From: Toxotes chatareus
Lineage: Eukaryota; Chordata; Actinopteri; Toxotidae
Reading direction: 5' to 3'
Assembly: GCA_016801885.1 (NCBI GenBank)
Contig: CM028894.1
Coordinates: 11,979,741 to 12,043,740 of the forward strand
DNA length: 64,000 nucleotides
The position numbers were made by a program, and so were the translations under genes. Below the pieces are notes generated by a model that saw only the letters and a list, made by a program, of their open reading frames with translations, ran no database searches and was not told the origin of the DNA. Each line of letters begins with the position of its first letter. The stretch's first letter is position 1. Shown in pieces: positions 24,575-37,800 of this stretch.

Positions 24575-27500
24575 TTATAACAAGTCCATTTGCATTGACA
24601 ATGTACTCCACTGGTGAGATTAAAACTGCATTTTAAGAAAATACTTGATTAAAAAGGAGAATTGATGTCAAATTTGAATTTAAGGAATGAAAATGTTCAG
24701 CCTTAATGTCTGCTTTTGTTGTTTCCTAAAAATATCAGGACATGTCTTGTCAATATTGACCACCACGGCCTGACAGCCGACTCTCAAACCCCCCACATCC
24801 ACTGGCATTTCTAGTATTAAACACATATACATTCACACTTTTCTTTTACCTTGGTCTTGTTTGGTGGCGGGGAGCTGCGGCCCTTGTCACTCTGTGAGTG
24901 TGTGTTGGTGGGTGGCGAGTGTGTGCCCAGGTTGGCTTGGGGCTGCAGGCTGCCTCCGTGCTGCTTGGCCCCTGGGGAAACCTGCATGGCCGCCAGCTGA
25001 GCTGCATACAACTGCTGCAAGGTCAGAGAGACAGGTAGAGAGACAGAGAGGGGAGAGAGGCCGGAGAGACAGACGGGATGAGAGACGAGGGGGGAGGCAG
25101 GGACAGTAAGAAAGGAGGAAGGAGGGGGGGAGAGATGGGAGGAGAAAAAAAAGAAGAAGAAAGGGACAACATGAATAAATGAATACTCGAGAGCGCACAA
25201 ACAAAAAAGAAGACACCAGCTAAAAAGCTCTGGAAGAAGAGGCCATTAGTGGCCCGGCCTCTGTTTGTGTGACAGAGAGAGGGACATCTCTACTGTCAAC
25301 CCCCTCCCTCACCCCATGGGAGAAGCGCTAACAGCCTCTCTGACAGGCCCAGAGATGGCCATGTCCCCTCCAGGTGCATCGTGGGAGAAAGGGAAAACAT
25401 TCCGGCTATCGAGGTCACGCCGGAGAGCCCTGCTTTTGCTCAAGGTGAAAAAAAGTGATGATGGAGAGGGAAAAAGAGAGAAACAGAGAGGGAGGGAGGA
25501 AAATTCGTGAAGCTACATGCCAGATGGGACATGGCAGAAGTGTCTTGTGCCCCTGCGATGTGTTTAGTGTGCTGACAATAAGATGTAAAAACACACGGAA
25601 ACGCTATAAAATAGTCTGAAACAAAGATAAATTGATTCAATAACTGCTGAGGGAAACAAAAAAAACAGGTTTTCCCAATTCTTATTTATGTATTTAATTA
25701 ATTTCCAATTAAATAAAAGCATTATGGCGTGAGCCGCTATGGTGTGAACATACTCGGGAATATTTATGCAATACCACCGTATCACACAAAACAGTCTCTG
25801 GCCAGTATTTCCACAGCAACAGACACAACATAATATTCACAACTTGGAAGGAGCTTCAATATTCATAAATGCTTCTTTCTGTCTCTCTATCTTCCGCCTC
25901 AAAATCATCCTACGAAGCTCAATTACTTTCATGTCGGCTAATACAAATCTCCAAGATGCTGTTTTGTTTTTCTCAGAATTGTTATTCCGTCCTCTGAAGA
26001 GAAACAGAACGGTCGTTTATTTTTATTTTTATTTTTTGCTCATTTTTGCGAGAAGTAACTGATGTGTTGGGGATTTTTTTGAATAGTTATAATTGTTATT
26101 ATTTATTTCTGGTGGAAGATTTTTCTGGAAGAGGACCATTCTTTTTATTTTTTTTTATTTATTTTTTTTAGTTTAACTTCCGTCCTTCTGTTGGGGCTTG
26201 GCTGCTGGCCACCAGCGTCAAACAAAGGCTGGTTTATGCAAATGGACAAGGAAGAGATGCTGTCACTGCTATTTCTCTCTCTCTCTCTCTCTCTCTTTCT
26301 ATCTGTTTGTACCTCTCTCTATCTCCCTTGACAGCCACATTAGCGTCTGCTCTTCTATCTTAGATAACGACATTTATCTCTTTTTATACAAACAAGAAAA
26401 AAATCAGACTTTCACACTGGCAGCACACACACTCACACAAAGAGATACTTTTTGGAAGAAACTCATGTTTGAATGTGAAATACTCTCTGAGTGACTGTCA
26501 CTCACATGTGGCTGCAACAGCATTCACCGTGCAACAATGCAACAGCGATGTAAAAGCAACATGCTTTCTGTTACAGTACTCTGTCTTTTTCTATTGCTTT
26601 TATTGAATTCCCAAACTTTCCATTTCACTTTTAAATAAGATACCTGCCATTCCAAAACACGTGAATTGTACTCAAAATAGGGTACAAGGTAACTTCAGGC
26701 CTGACAAACACTTTGAGACTGGATGCTTTGAATTGAAGAAATACTGAATTGTGAAACGGAGGTTGTGGACAGTAATGGAGAAAAGTCTTCATGTGTCGAA
26801 ATGACACCTCGGCATGTTGTTTTCTCCATATTCGATTTCTTTCAGCTTTCTTGCATGCATGTAATCTTCTCAAAACATTTAAAAAAATGTGGAAGTGAAC
26901 ATTTCTTTCTCCAATGAATCAGACGGGTGAGGTTTGTCAAAGGCTTTGGCGCTGGTTCTCTACGTTTTGGAAATTAACCTGTTCCCAGAGTCAGCAGCTG
27001 CCACCGTCACAGAGACGGAGTGGAACTATGATAATTGAGGTACATGTAGCAGACTGGGTGTGCTGCTGCTGCTGCTGCTGATGTGGAAATCAGCAGGATG
27101 GATGTGGTGTGGAGGACCAGCTCTCTGAGATCAGATCAGCCTCCGCTCACCCATTTCTCTTCAATTAGCTGCACTGTGGCTCCTGGAAGAGGGGGTGATG
27201 GAGGGGTGTGTGTGTGTGTGTGGGGGGGGTGCAGCCGAGCATGAACCCCCCCTCCCTTCTCTACCAGCCAAACCCCCTAGCGAGTGGACCACAGGCGGTG
27301 TGTGCATGTGTATGTGTGTCCTGCCATATTCGGACCAGTGGTTCAAAGGCCTCTTTATTTGTGGAGTGAATTGAGTTCCATTACAAGGCCAGCTCCCGTC
27401 ACTCAAAGCCTGCTCAATGGGCCGGCGAGAAATGACACAAACACACGCACACACACACACACACACGTTACAGAGGGCAGAGGCACTGTGGAGCGCGCCC

Positions 27501-27823
27501 AGAGCGTCGCCACTACGACATGCATGTCAACAAACAGGAAGTGACAACGCGAAGCCCCCTGGGGTGACCGGAGGAGTGAACACACACAGATGCAGGAACA
27601 CACACACACAAACAGCAACACAATGAGTGAGAGGGGGGGAAATGCAATCGTAGTTGCAGGATGAAACTAAGGAATTTGAAATGTCACTCACTAGCCAGGC
27701 ATACTGCTGAGCTGTGTGTATGTATATGTGTGTGTGTGTGTGTGTCCATTTGAACTGTTAAGACTTGCTCCTCACTCTTCCTGTCCCTAATCCTTTAATG
27801 TGCAGCCAGCACTAACACATCTA

Positions 27824-27855
<32 letters not shown>

Positions 27856-28067
27856 TGCACGTGAGCATGTTTAGTGGTCAGCGGGTGCTTGTCACATGAT
27901 CCCCCGCCAAATGTGGGTTTGTGTGTGAGTGTGTGTGAGCATGTCCAACCTGAGTTCTATTGACGAGAGGTGAAAGGATGATGTGTGACTATTGGTGTTC
28001 TCTGAGAGAAGACATTGGGGTGACTGTTTGGTATTAGTACTATTGACGCTGTGTATTTGTGTGTGCA

Positions 28068-28104
<37 letters not shown>

Positions 28105-29340
28105 ACTAAGCTGCTATGTCTTCTGTCATCTTGGTTGGTGGGGATCTGTGTGTGTGTGTGTCTTGGTCAATAATCTGCAGCTTTAGTCAGATTACCAGCT
28201 TGCCTGGTCTTTGCTGTCAGAGTTAGCGGCGCTTCAGAGCAGTTTGAGCTCTATTGTTTACACGGACAACGAGGACTATTGTATGGATGTTAATGGATTC
28301 TTCTGTGTCTTTCGGTCTATCTGACTTCCTGTCTGTCTGACCACATTTTTTTTTTCAACTGCAGCGTGTTTTGGCACTGCAAGACAAAAAAGAAGAGAAG
28401 CAAGTGTTGAGTCAGACACACAATACACTTCCCTGTCTTCACGTCTTATCAGCTTCTCTATCGATTTGTCTCTTTTGAGCTTTTTTTCTCATTTCAGTAA
28501 CTGAACCCTATTTGTGACCGAAGTAAGCAATAAATGAAATACACAAACAACCCACGTTGAAAGATTAATACCGTATTCAAGTTTAAATAACATGATTACA
28601 GTGCCTTCCTTGCAGCTTTAGGGTGCCGCTACAAGGACTGACACAAACACAACAAAAAATCTGGGGAATTTTGCTTGACAACACAAATATTTGGTTTATT
28701 TTATAAAAGAGTTCCAAAAGAACCAAAAAGAAGTTAAACTTTCACTATATCACTGCTGAATTACTTTTAGTTAATTACATTTACATAACATCAATAAAGT
28801 AAATGGACTTTTACACCAAAGACATGTCATAGGTGATTGTATAGACTTATTACACCTAATAATCCTTTTCCTTTACTCATTACGTGTTCAGAAGTGTTAA
28901 AGGAGAATTGCCTTAACTATTGCCACCTATCTCTGCTGCCTATTGATTTCACATTGATCCCATGCTGCTATCACAAAATAGCATTTCCTTGCAACTCCAA
29001 GAGGTCTATAAGAGGGGAAAGGAGATACCAACGCTGAAGCAATTCTCACAACTGAAGAAAATGCTTTGCTGCACTCTTTCTCTTATCCAGATAAGGTTTT
29101 GTGGAGAAACGAGTTGCTCCATTGATTTCTCGTTCGCATTCTCTCATGTGTTCCTGAATCTCCTTTTCCCTCTCTCTCTCTTGCCTCCCCCTGCCTGCCT
29201 GTCCGTTGTTCGTCCGTCCATCTCTCCGGTGTACAGTGCGGTAATCCAGGACAATATGTTCCTACATCTGCCTCTCCATACGATGCCCAGCCCTCGCCAT
29301 TGACCCTCTTTATACCACGTCACACTCACTCACTCACTCA

Positions 29341-29433
<93 letters not shown>

Positions 29434-29530
29434 CATCACCCTCATCACTCTTTCTCTGTTTATCCTTTTAACTGATCATCCTTCTAAATACCTCTCTGGT
29501 ACCTCTGCCTTTTGATCTTTATCACCAATC

Positions 29531-29585
<55 letters not shown>

Positions 29586-32343
29586 GGATTAGTGCATTTT
29601 TCTTTTCATTTTTTCAGCGCTCTGTCTGTCTTTCTCAGTCCATTTGTGTGATGTGGATGATATCAATGATATCAAGGGTCAACAGGGAGCCAGATTAACA
29701 TGCTCTAATGCACAATGTCACACTCATCCCCCAGATTAAGACGCTAAACACCAACCTTGTACACTCCAAAGCCTCCATTGCCTTGAAAACCTTCTGTGGA
29801 GGATTGTGTGCTAAGCTCCCAATGACTATATGAGCTACTCTGTCGATTTTGATGGAGAATATTTCAAACATAGAAAGAGCTTTAAATCATTGAGAGATTA
29901 ATACATTATTCTAAGAACTGCACTTAACTCAAAGCCATGCTGTTGAGAGTTTTTGTCCAAGTCTGCTTTCTTTCTATGTATACAGTTTTAATGCAGTGTA
30001 ATAAGGGAAAAGGTCACCACTGATTTCTTCCTTCATATCAACATTATAATGAGGACAATTTCAGATTAAAGACACCAAGAGGGGACTTGGATGTAGACTC
30101 TGCAAAATGGGTTATGGCTTAAAATCAGGATCCTCTAATAAGTTACACATTTAGTATATAAATGTATATGGGTTGTATCCTGCTTCCATGGCCTCTTCAG
30201 TGCAAGATGAGAGTTTATTGTGTACTGTATCTGAAAAATCTTTCATTTTCTATCTCTATTTGTGTGTGTGTCTCAGCTAAGTGGGTTCACTTGTGTCCTC
30301 TCCACCAAACCACTGTGTTGCCGTGGCGACCTGAGGCACGAACTGTCTGTCATGTCTCGTCTCTGCAACAGAAACACCTCCTTAACAAATGAGGGCCGCA
30401 GAGACGATCCCAAAGGAAATCCATCCACATTGAGACATCTGTACTTGTGTTAGCCTGGGCAAATCCGTTTCTTTCTGACAAAGCCTTAATCTCAAAGTGT
30501 GACTGTGTAATTGTGTGTGTGTGTGAGCATGTGTGTGGATGGATGCATGTTTTTCTGGGAGGATTGTGAGAAAGAAATCTGCTAGTGAGATGTTTTTTTG
30601 CACTTGTTGTGTCCTCTCGCCCCTCCCTGCTGGTTAAAAAAAAAAAAAAAAATCCAATTGCAAGGTGGACAAAGCCGTTCAACTGGAGATTTTGAGTCTG
30701 AACACAGCTGAACATATGGACAGCTAGATTGGAGCAGTAATAACAGCACAGAGGACATTATTCTTGGTCCAAACACACACACACACACAAGTATTAATGA
30801 AAACAGTGACGACAGTGGGGTCCGTTCTCCATGACAGAATTACACAGATACTCTATTCTCCCTGTAGTGTCTAGCATATGGGGCAGCACGTTTGGCTGAC
30901 AGGTGCAAATGTATTACACACACTCTGCGTAACCTTTAACCCATATTTTCCCATCATTCCCTGTGTGCGTGAGCAGTAAGTGAAAAAGATGTACAGGAAA
31001 ATATGTGTATCAATGCAGCTGTTTCTCTCAGATGTATATGTGTATGTGTGTAATGCTCTTTGATATGCCTGTCACAGTGACGGAGGGGGTAAGTGCAGCC
31101 TGTGCCAAAGCCAAGCTCAACACTGGAGGTTAATGTGTTTCAGACAGGCAACAGCAAGGACGCCCGCACAGGCTCTGCTTTCTTGCCTCTTCACTGTTTG
31201 GCCTTATGAGCACACATACATATGGACTGACCCGTTAAATTCGATTTGCTCGAAAATGTCATATGCCTTCCCATCAAATCTTCCACCTTTCATTTGAATC
31301 CTCAAAAGTCATTTGTCACAACGCTTACGCTCAAGTTTCATGCATCTTGTCACATCTCTAAAATAAAGAAAATGAACTGTAAAGTCTGGATGCTCTTTAA
31401 CCTTGTACTACATGCAGACGTTTGCATTTGAAATACACCACAAACCATCCCAAATTACATTTTTTCACTATTTTTATACCCAAGAGTTCAGAATGGGGAA
31501 TGAAAAATCTTCCTGGTATGTTCAAGTGCTTCTGAACAGAATTCTGATTACAATTATCAGCCGGATCACATTCTGTTGATGCCTCTGTGCTGTTAAAAGA
31601 GACAGAAATCTCCTCTGCATCACCCACAGATTAGCTCTGACAGTCAGTCAGTCACGACATTTCCATCCTCCTGCTCGAGCTTCAACAGCACAACACAGCT
31701 GCTTCAACTCCATTTACCTCCTATTGCAGGACAGAGCCAAAGGCTAGGGTTACACTTGTCAGTTCTGAGTGATTTTTGAGCTCCGATCATGAAGATCATG
31801 TTTTTATGAGATCGCTTCACTGTCCACACTTTGGCTGAAAGTGACAGCTGTGCATCCCCCGTGGCTGTGTTTGTGGTCTTGTATAGCTCAGTGGGCAGCA
31901 GTGTGTGGTGTGAACACTGTCAGGGTTAGAGGATTTATTCCCAATGGGGCCTCCTAAGTGAAAAGGTTTGTGATATTTGAAGACTTCTGGTTGTTGTTGA
32001 TGTTGTAATTTACTGCCTCCAAGAGGTCACCTGTAGATACTGTAGTCTTACCTGGAGCTGTAGGGGTCCCAGGCCTGGTGTGGCGGCAGCAGCAGCAGCC
32101 ATTGTCGTGGGGATGAGCTGGAGAGGGTAGGGGTCACCTAAAGAAAACCAGTGAAGATCACATTTAAAAAAAATTTTTTTTTTTTTTTTTTAGAATTTTC
32201 ACTCCATTTTTCTAGTTTAACATGAAAAACAGTGATTGGTTTTAGTGTATTTTTACACACCAGTGCCCCCTTCTCCAAGTTACATCTGCTTCTTCTCTCA
32301 CCCCTTCCTGCTCATGTCTCTATCTCCCCTCACCATCATGCTC

Positions 32344-32378
<35 letters not shown>

Positions 32379-34757
32379 GTGCATCCCCCCTCCCTCACCC
32401 CTCATCCTCCTGTTTTTCTCCCCCCTTTCATCCCACCTTCGTCCCTAGCGTCACCCCCATCAACCGCCCTCCCACCACCACCACCTGAGTCTCTCTCTGC
32501 AGCTGTTAAAGCCGTCCTTTGTGTGCGCTGCCGGTAGGGCCTTAATGAAAAGCCTGATTGTGTGTCCTCCTCCTTAATACCCCCTGACAAAGAGCAGTGA
32601 GGTGAGGGGATTCTGATAAAGCTGGCCTCAGCGCCGTAATTAAGAGCCGCCACTGCCGATTGCTGCTCTCTCGTCTCTCTTTTTTTCCCTCTCAACTGTC
32701 TCTTCTTCTGCTTTGTTGGGAGAGGACTTCTTTCAGTCTCTCTCTCTTGGCCATCTCCCACTTTCTCTCTTCTTCTCTTCTTGTTGTCATCTTTCTCTCC
32801 TCACAAGTTACTCTCCACCTCTATCCCTTCCTCCCCCCCTCCCCGTTCTCTGTCAGGAATGATAAATCAAGAGATAGATGGATGAATGAGGCGGGGGTGG
32901 GTGACAGAAGTGCAGAGAGAATGAGACAGAGAAAAGGACGAGTGCGGATTATTAGTGACCAGGTGCAGATAGGCCATGCTGTAATTACTCTGAGAGAGAG
33001 AGAGAGAGAGAGAGAGGAAAGAGGAGAGAGAGAAAGGTCAGAGATGAGGGGAGGAGGAGACAGTGAGGGAGGGCAGAGAGGAGAAGCGAGAAGAGAGGCG
33101 AGGAGAGGAAGAATACTGTACTTAATTATGGTCATACTGAATAAATTGTGCCTGTTGGACATGCCCACTAACCAAAATACACTACACGGAGGAGGTCAGG
33201 GTTTTCTACTGACATCACATTGAGGAAACTTCATTCTTCATGGAGAAAACTTGGAGAATGTTCACAGGCCTTGACCTTGGATTTCTGGACGTGGACTTTC
33301 AGCTCAGCAGCGGTCAGCCTCTTGGCCCCTGTCAGGACCTTCTATTGTGCTTGTGCATGTGCATGTCCATGTTAATGTGTGTGTGTGTGTGTGTTTGTTT
33401 CGCATAAGCCAGACTTTCCTTCCAACATACTTTCCCATATAACTTGGTGCTCAAAAAAGTGGAGTGGAGCTGAGACATTCTTTTCTCTAACGGCGGAGGG
33501 AGGGCAGGAGGGATTAAAGAATTATTTCAGGACTGTGTATTCTAGGAGATGGGTCTTTTCTCTGCGCTCCCTAGACAAACACGAGCTGGGTGGATATTTA
33601 TGCTCCTCCTGGGGGTCGCTGTAACAAAAGTGAGAAGGACGAAGGAAAGCAAACATGTTGCTCTTGGCTTGGGGACAGCGACCTCGACGGACGAGGCCGA
33701 AATTTCTCACTGGCAAGCCGACGAAAGAGGGAGATGGATCGAGGGAAGCCATCTATCTCCCTCGTCATCGGTTTTAATTTAGTGTCAGTTTATGCGCAAT
33801 ATGGCATTTTTAAAACAGTGTTGCAAATATACTTCTAGTTTGCTTCTTTGTTATTTGCCAAACTGCGTTTTTCAAATAGATGGAAAAAGCAGGAAAACTC
33901 AGCTTTAAAGCTGTTACATGTCATACCTCCAAATACAGGTCTGTTTTACACTAAGTTAATTTTTAATGTTGAAAATATAAATCATAGAAAGTCCTGGCAA
34001 AACAGATATCTATAGCTGTAACATGTCAGAAGCTTGAACAACAGAAAAACTGCGTTGCTGTTCAACAAGTGTTTAAACACGACAGCCACTCAGTGCACAG
34101 AAGTGCATACTGTGCGGATAAAATCTATTCATATCTTCAAAGCTATGAAGCGCCATGAGAATATGTCAGAGCACAATGCTACACATGTCCTATTTAGAGC
34201 CGCAGCACCAAAACTACATCAACTCACAACAACTTTGAAAGTTGCCAGAGAGTTTTCTCAGGGGCGGCTCAGCCTGGCGCAGCGTGCCAGTCCGGTTGGA
34301 GTTGGCGGAGGCAGTGAAAAGACAAGCCCACCACTTGACAGGGTATTTACGTGGGCAGTGGGCGTGGGTGAAGATGGCACTAATTAAAATGGAATGGACT
34401 TGTTTGGGAAGCTGTGAAACTCTAAGGGAGTGGGGGGAGCGGGACTGAATGTGCACGAGCTTGCATTTTGCGTGCACGCTCGCATATCTGCGTCTTAAGT
34501 TTTTTTGGGTTTTTTTGTATTTTGTTGTGTTTGCTAAATCACAAAGCAATCTCTGGCTGCCTGGAAGTTTGTGTGTGTGTGTGTGTGAGTGTGTGTTAGT
34601 TTGTGTGGGCTGAGTTGGAAACATGTTCTGGCTGCGTCCCGTGTTAATGTGAGGAGAACCTGGGGCAGGTCACATTACCACCCTCCCTCTCCCCCCTCTG
34701 TTAACCCCCCCACCGTGCATTTATTCCCAGCATCCCCTGGCAAGCACCCACCCTTCT

Positions 34758-34827
<70 letters not shown>

Positions 34828-37800
34828 TATCATGGTAAACAACACATTGCCACACAGCCGGAGCGTGATAGCCAAAAAAAAACAGAAAAAAAACACACAC
34901 AAAAAAAACATGTCCTGCAGGACGCCTGCATTTTGTTGCTTTTATACATCAAAAAATAGACAAGACAAAAGAAAGGAGCCAAGAAGACTGAGCAATAGAG
35001 GGAGAGAGAGATAAAGAGAAAGAGGCTGAGAGTATAAACAGGAAGGGTGTATTTGGACTGGTTTTTCTATTAAGAGAGAGCTGTTGTTGTAGGGGCGAGC
35101 TCGTCTTTTGGGAAACAATCCGAGTCCTTGTGTGGGAAAATGGTCACACTCTACCTTGGTTGGTGAAAAACATTTGAAACATCACACACAAAAACTGCTT
35201 TGACTCTGTAAGTTGCACCTATTTATGAATGTACGTGTGTGTGTGTGTGTGGACGTTACTCACTGCAGCCGGGCTTGTAGTTGAAGCCAGGGGGCATGAG
35301 GAAGCCTTGTTGGGCTGCAGCCGCCGCCAGAGTCCTCTGGTCCGGAGGAAAGACAGGAATCATCAGCGGAGGGAGTTGGCCCTGGACCTGCTAATGAAGG
35401 AGGCAAAGGAGGGTGGGGATGGGTAATGAAAGGGGGACGAGGAAGGAAGGGTGGATGGAGGGAAAGAGGAGGAAGAGGAAGAAGGTAGGGAAAGGAGAAG
35501 AAAACATGAGCACACCTCTTTGAGTAACCATCCATTGACATGCACTGAAAACAATGAACTCAATATAATGCTGTTCAGGTAACTGATCCCAGAACAGACT
35601 TAACCAGCTTCTGTTACACTTCAAGTTACATCTGACTTACAACACAATAATATCTCAGAACCATATGCATTCAGGCTCAAATACATATATTCATGGAATA
35701 AATATGGAACATAACATATGACATTGATTACACTAATGAAGTTTCACACACACATACACACACACACTCCATCTTCTCGATTCAAAGACAGAAAGCGAGT
35801 TGTGAGGACAGTTCACTGTACTCTCACAACAGCTGGCCTTTTCCTTTTATTTGGAAGATGATGTTCTCTCCCATCTCCCCACATCAAAACCCTCCCCCCC
35901 CCAAGCAACCCAAACACACAGTGACATGCACGCACAGACGCAGACACAAGCCTCTCTGCGTGCACGTCGGCAGAGAGCCATAAGACTTCACAAGGTTTCC
36001 AGGATTTTAAAAGGAGACGCAGAAAAAAGCTCCTCCGATGGGTGGCTTTGGCAGGGACGACAGGAGAGGGAGAGAGAGAGAGAGAGAGAAGGACGGAGAG
36101 AGAGGAAGACAGAAAGAGAGAGAAGTAGGAGACAGATGGTTGCACTAAACAGCGTTCTGCCAAAAACAACACACAAAGACTTGCGTGTGATGGACTGACT
36201 GACAGTTTGAGAGGAAGGAGAGGAGCGGATGAGGAGAGCGAGTGAGGAGGAGAGGGAGAGTGGAAAAAGGTGAGAGAGGGAGGAGAAAAAAGGGCTCTTA
36301 TTGAGCTGTAAAGCTGAGGTGTAATGCTGGTATGATGAAGAAACCACAAACATGAAGTGAGGGAAGGAGCTCAGGCCAAATTCTGTGCACATTTTTGCAA
36401 TACCCCCCCGAAAAAAAAGCCAGAACAAGAATTTCAATGTTTTCCCGTAAACTACCGGGCAACATTCTACAATCACATAATCAATAGAGCCCCCGTAATT
36501 CTTTAGCCCTATAGGTACATCATCCTATTCGTGTTATTTTTTTCATTTATTAACCCATTGTTGTAGAAAGATACAATGTGGTGTTTTCATTGCAGGCACC
36601 AGCTTCGCTTTTGAATCTTCGGGCATGGCAACAATGCTGTGCCTACGCTGTACTGAAAAATAAAATAAGAAGAAGCAGAATAGGCAGGTCCTGCAATGTA
36701 TTCACTCATTTAACAAATCTGTTTCATCATGTCTGCACTTCTCCTCTTTCTCAATTCAAGGATTTTTACTCCTTTGTCAGATTAGTAAAACTTTTTCTCG
36801 CATCCAGGTATTTTTTCAGACTTGCAGGGTCTCACTTCAAGTTCTGCTATGTGTACATTAAAAATACCATAAAACCAGGTGTATGGAACCTGTGCTGGCT
36901 TTAGGGATTTGAGTATATTCAATATCTTTATTGTCAATTAGAATTCTCAAGTAGAAACTGAGATGTTTTTAGAGACTTTAGAAATCTCCTGGAGATCTAC
37001 GGAGGACTATCAGAGGTGCCACGGTATTATCAGGTAATATCTAACTGATATGGGCACGTGAAGTGGTTAGAGCTTGACACAGGTAAACAGAGAGAACAGA
37101 GAGCAAGCTGTGGTTGCTGGGTGCTTGCAGACCCTTAGCTTTCTCTACCTGTGTGTGCATATTCAAGTTTCCCTGGGCGTATGAACGTTCATGTACTGTA
37201 AATACCTATGTGTGTGTGTGTGCTTGTGTGTCTGTGTGTGTGTTAGTGTGCCTCCTCCTCCCCCTTCTCCTGCTCCTCTGTGTCGGCATGCGGCAGCCAG
37301 CAGCACTGTAATCAAACTATCACAGCGCAGGGGAATAGCGCTCTCTTCAAGCGGCTCCCGTTTCCCCCTTACACCAAAAACAATAATTACTCCACCATTT
37401 TGGTTAACCATAAACCGCCGAGCTGCTTGCGCCGTGCGATCAGAAGGGAGAGGCGCTCCAGCTCAACGCTCGGACAGGACCCCCGCGGGGACGAATCACA
37501 GACAGAACATTTCCGCTTTGCCTTTCAGGCCTAATTGGACATATGCTGGAGTGGAGCTGGCTAGCAATACTGTAATGTACCGTAGGGAGGAGGAGGAGAG
37601 GAGAGGAGAGCAGAGGAGAGGAGAAGAGGAGGAGGAGGAGGAAGATAAGTCTGTGGCAGCTGTAATACATACATACTGTACATAGACACACTGGCACACA
37701 CAGTATGACGTCTGTGTGTGTGCACATGGCTTTGCTTTCTTTCTCGGCAGATGAAAATATCATAGAAGATCCTTTAATAGCATCACAATCTTCTCTTCTC

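Larger units (their letters stand above)
19166..24849 (-). other. sox5: sox5 intron (5.7 kb)
   Basis: A phase 0 intron dense in CA/TG repeats (19864-19949, 20766-20890, 21284-21345, 21519-21548, 22540-22663). It also has a (GA)n at 22847-22871, an 84-bp (TA)n palindrome at 24495-24578, a hAT-like relic at 22247-22383 and a complex block at 20125-20400. No exon was seen. Confidence 0.8.
25015..32051 (-). other. sox5: sox5 intron (7.0 kb)
   Basis: A phase 0 intron. It contains CT/GA-rich stretches (25020-25160, 25445-25500, 26270-26296), CA/TG runs (27205-27220, 27450-27466, 27821-27848, 28080-28106, 29323-29432), a (TC)n at 29533-29581, a short CTG repeat at 27061-27080 and a complex block at 25690-25990. 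Between 28200 and 29200 and between 29600 and 32040 I see only ordinary AT-rich intron. No exon was found. Confidence 0.8.
32138..35263 (-). other. sox5: sox5 intron (3.1 kb)
   Basis: A phase 1 intron with a T run (32171-32190), (TC)n (32343-32371), (GA)n near 32993-33016, purine-rich sequence to 33115, (TC)n at 34763-34829 and (GT)n near the upstream exon donor (about 35234-35250). Two complex blocks lie at 32520-32670 and 33580-33770. No exon was seen. Confidence 0.8.

Noticed and set aside
16310..28201. Shared 14-mer CAGATTACCAGCTT at 16310 and 28188
   Set aside because: A 14-base match is expected by chance in 64 kb compared with itself.
32660..33223. 187-codon plus-strand open frame
   Set aside because: It is Ser/Leu then Arg/Glu low complexity from CT and GA simple sequence, with no domain.
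35813..36476. Long minus-strand open frames rich in Ser and Leu
   Set aside because: They derive from GA-rich repeats and are antisense low complexity without splice or family support.
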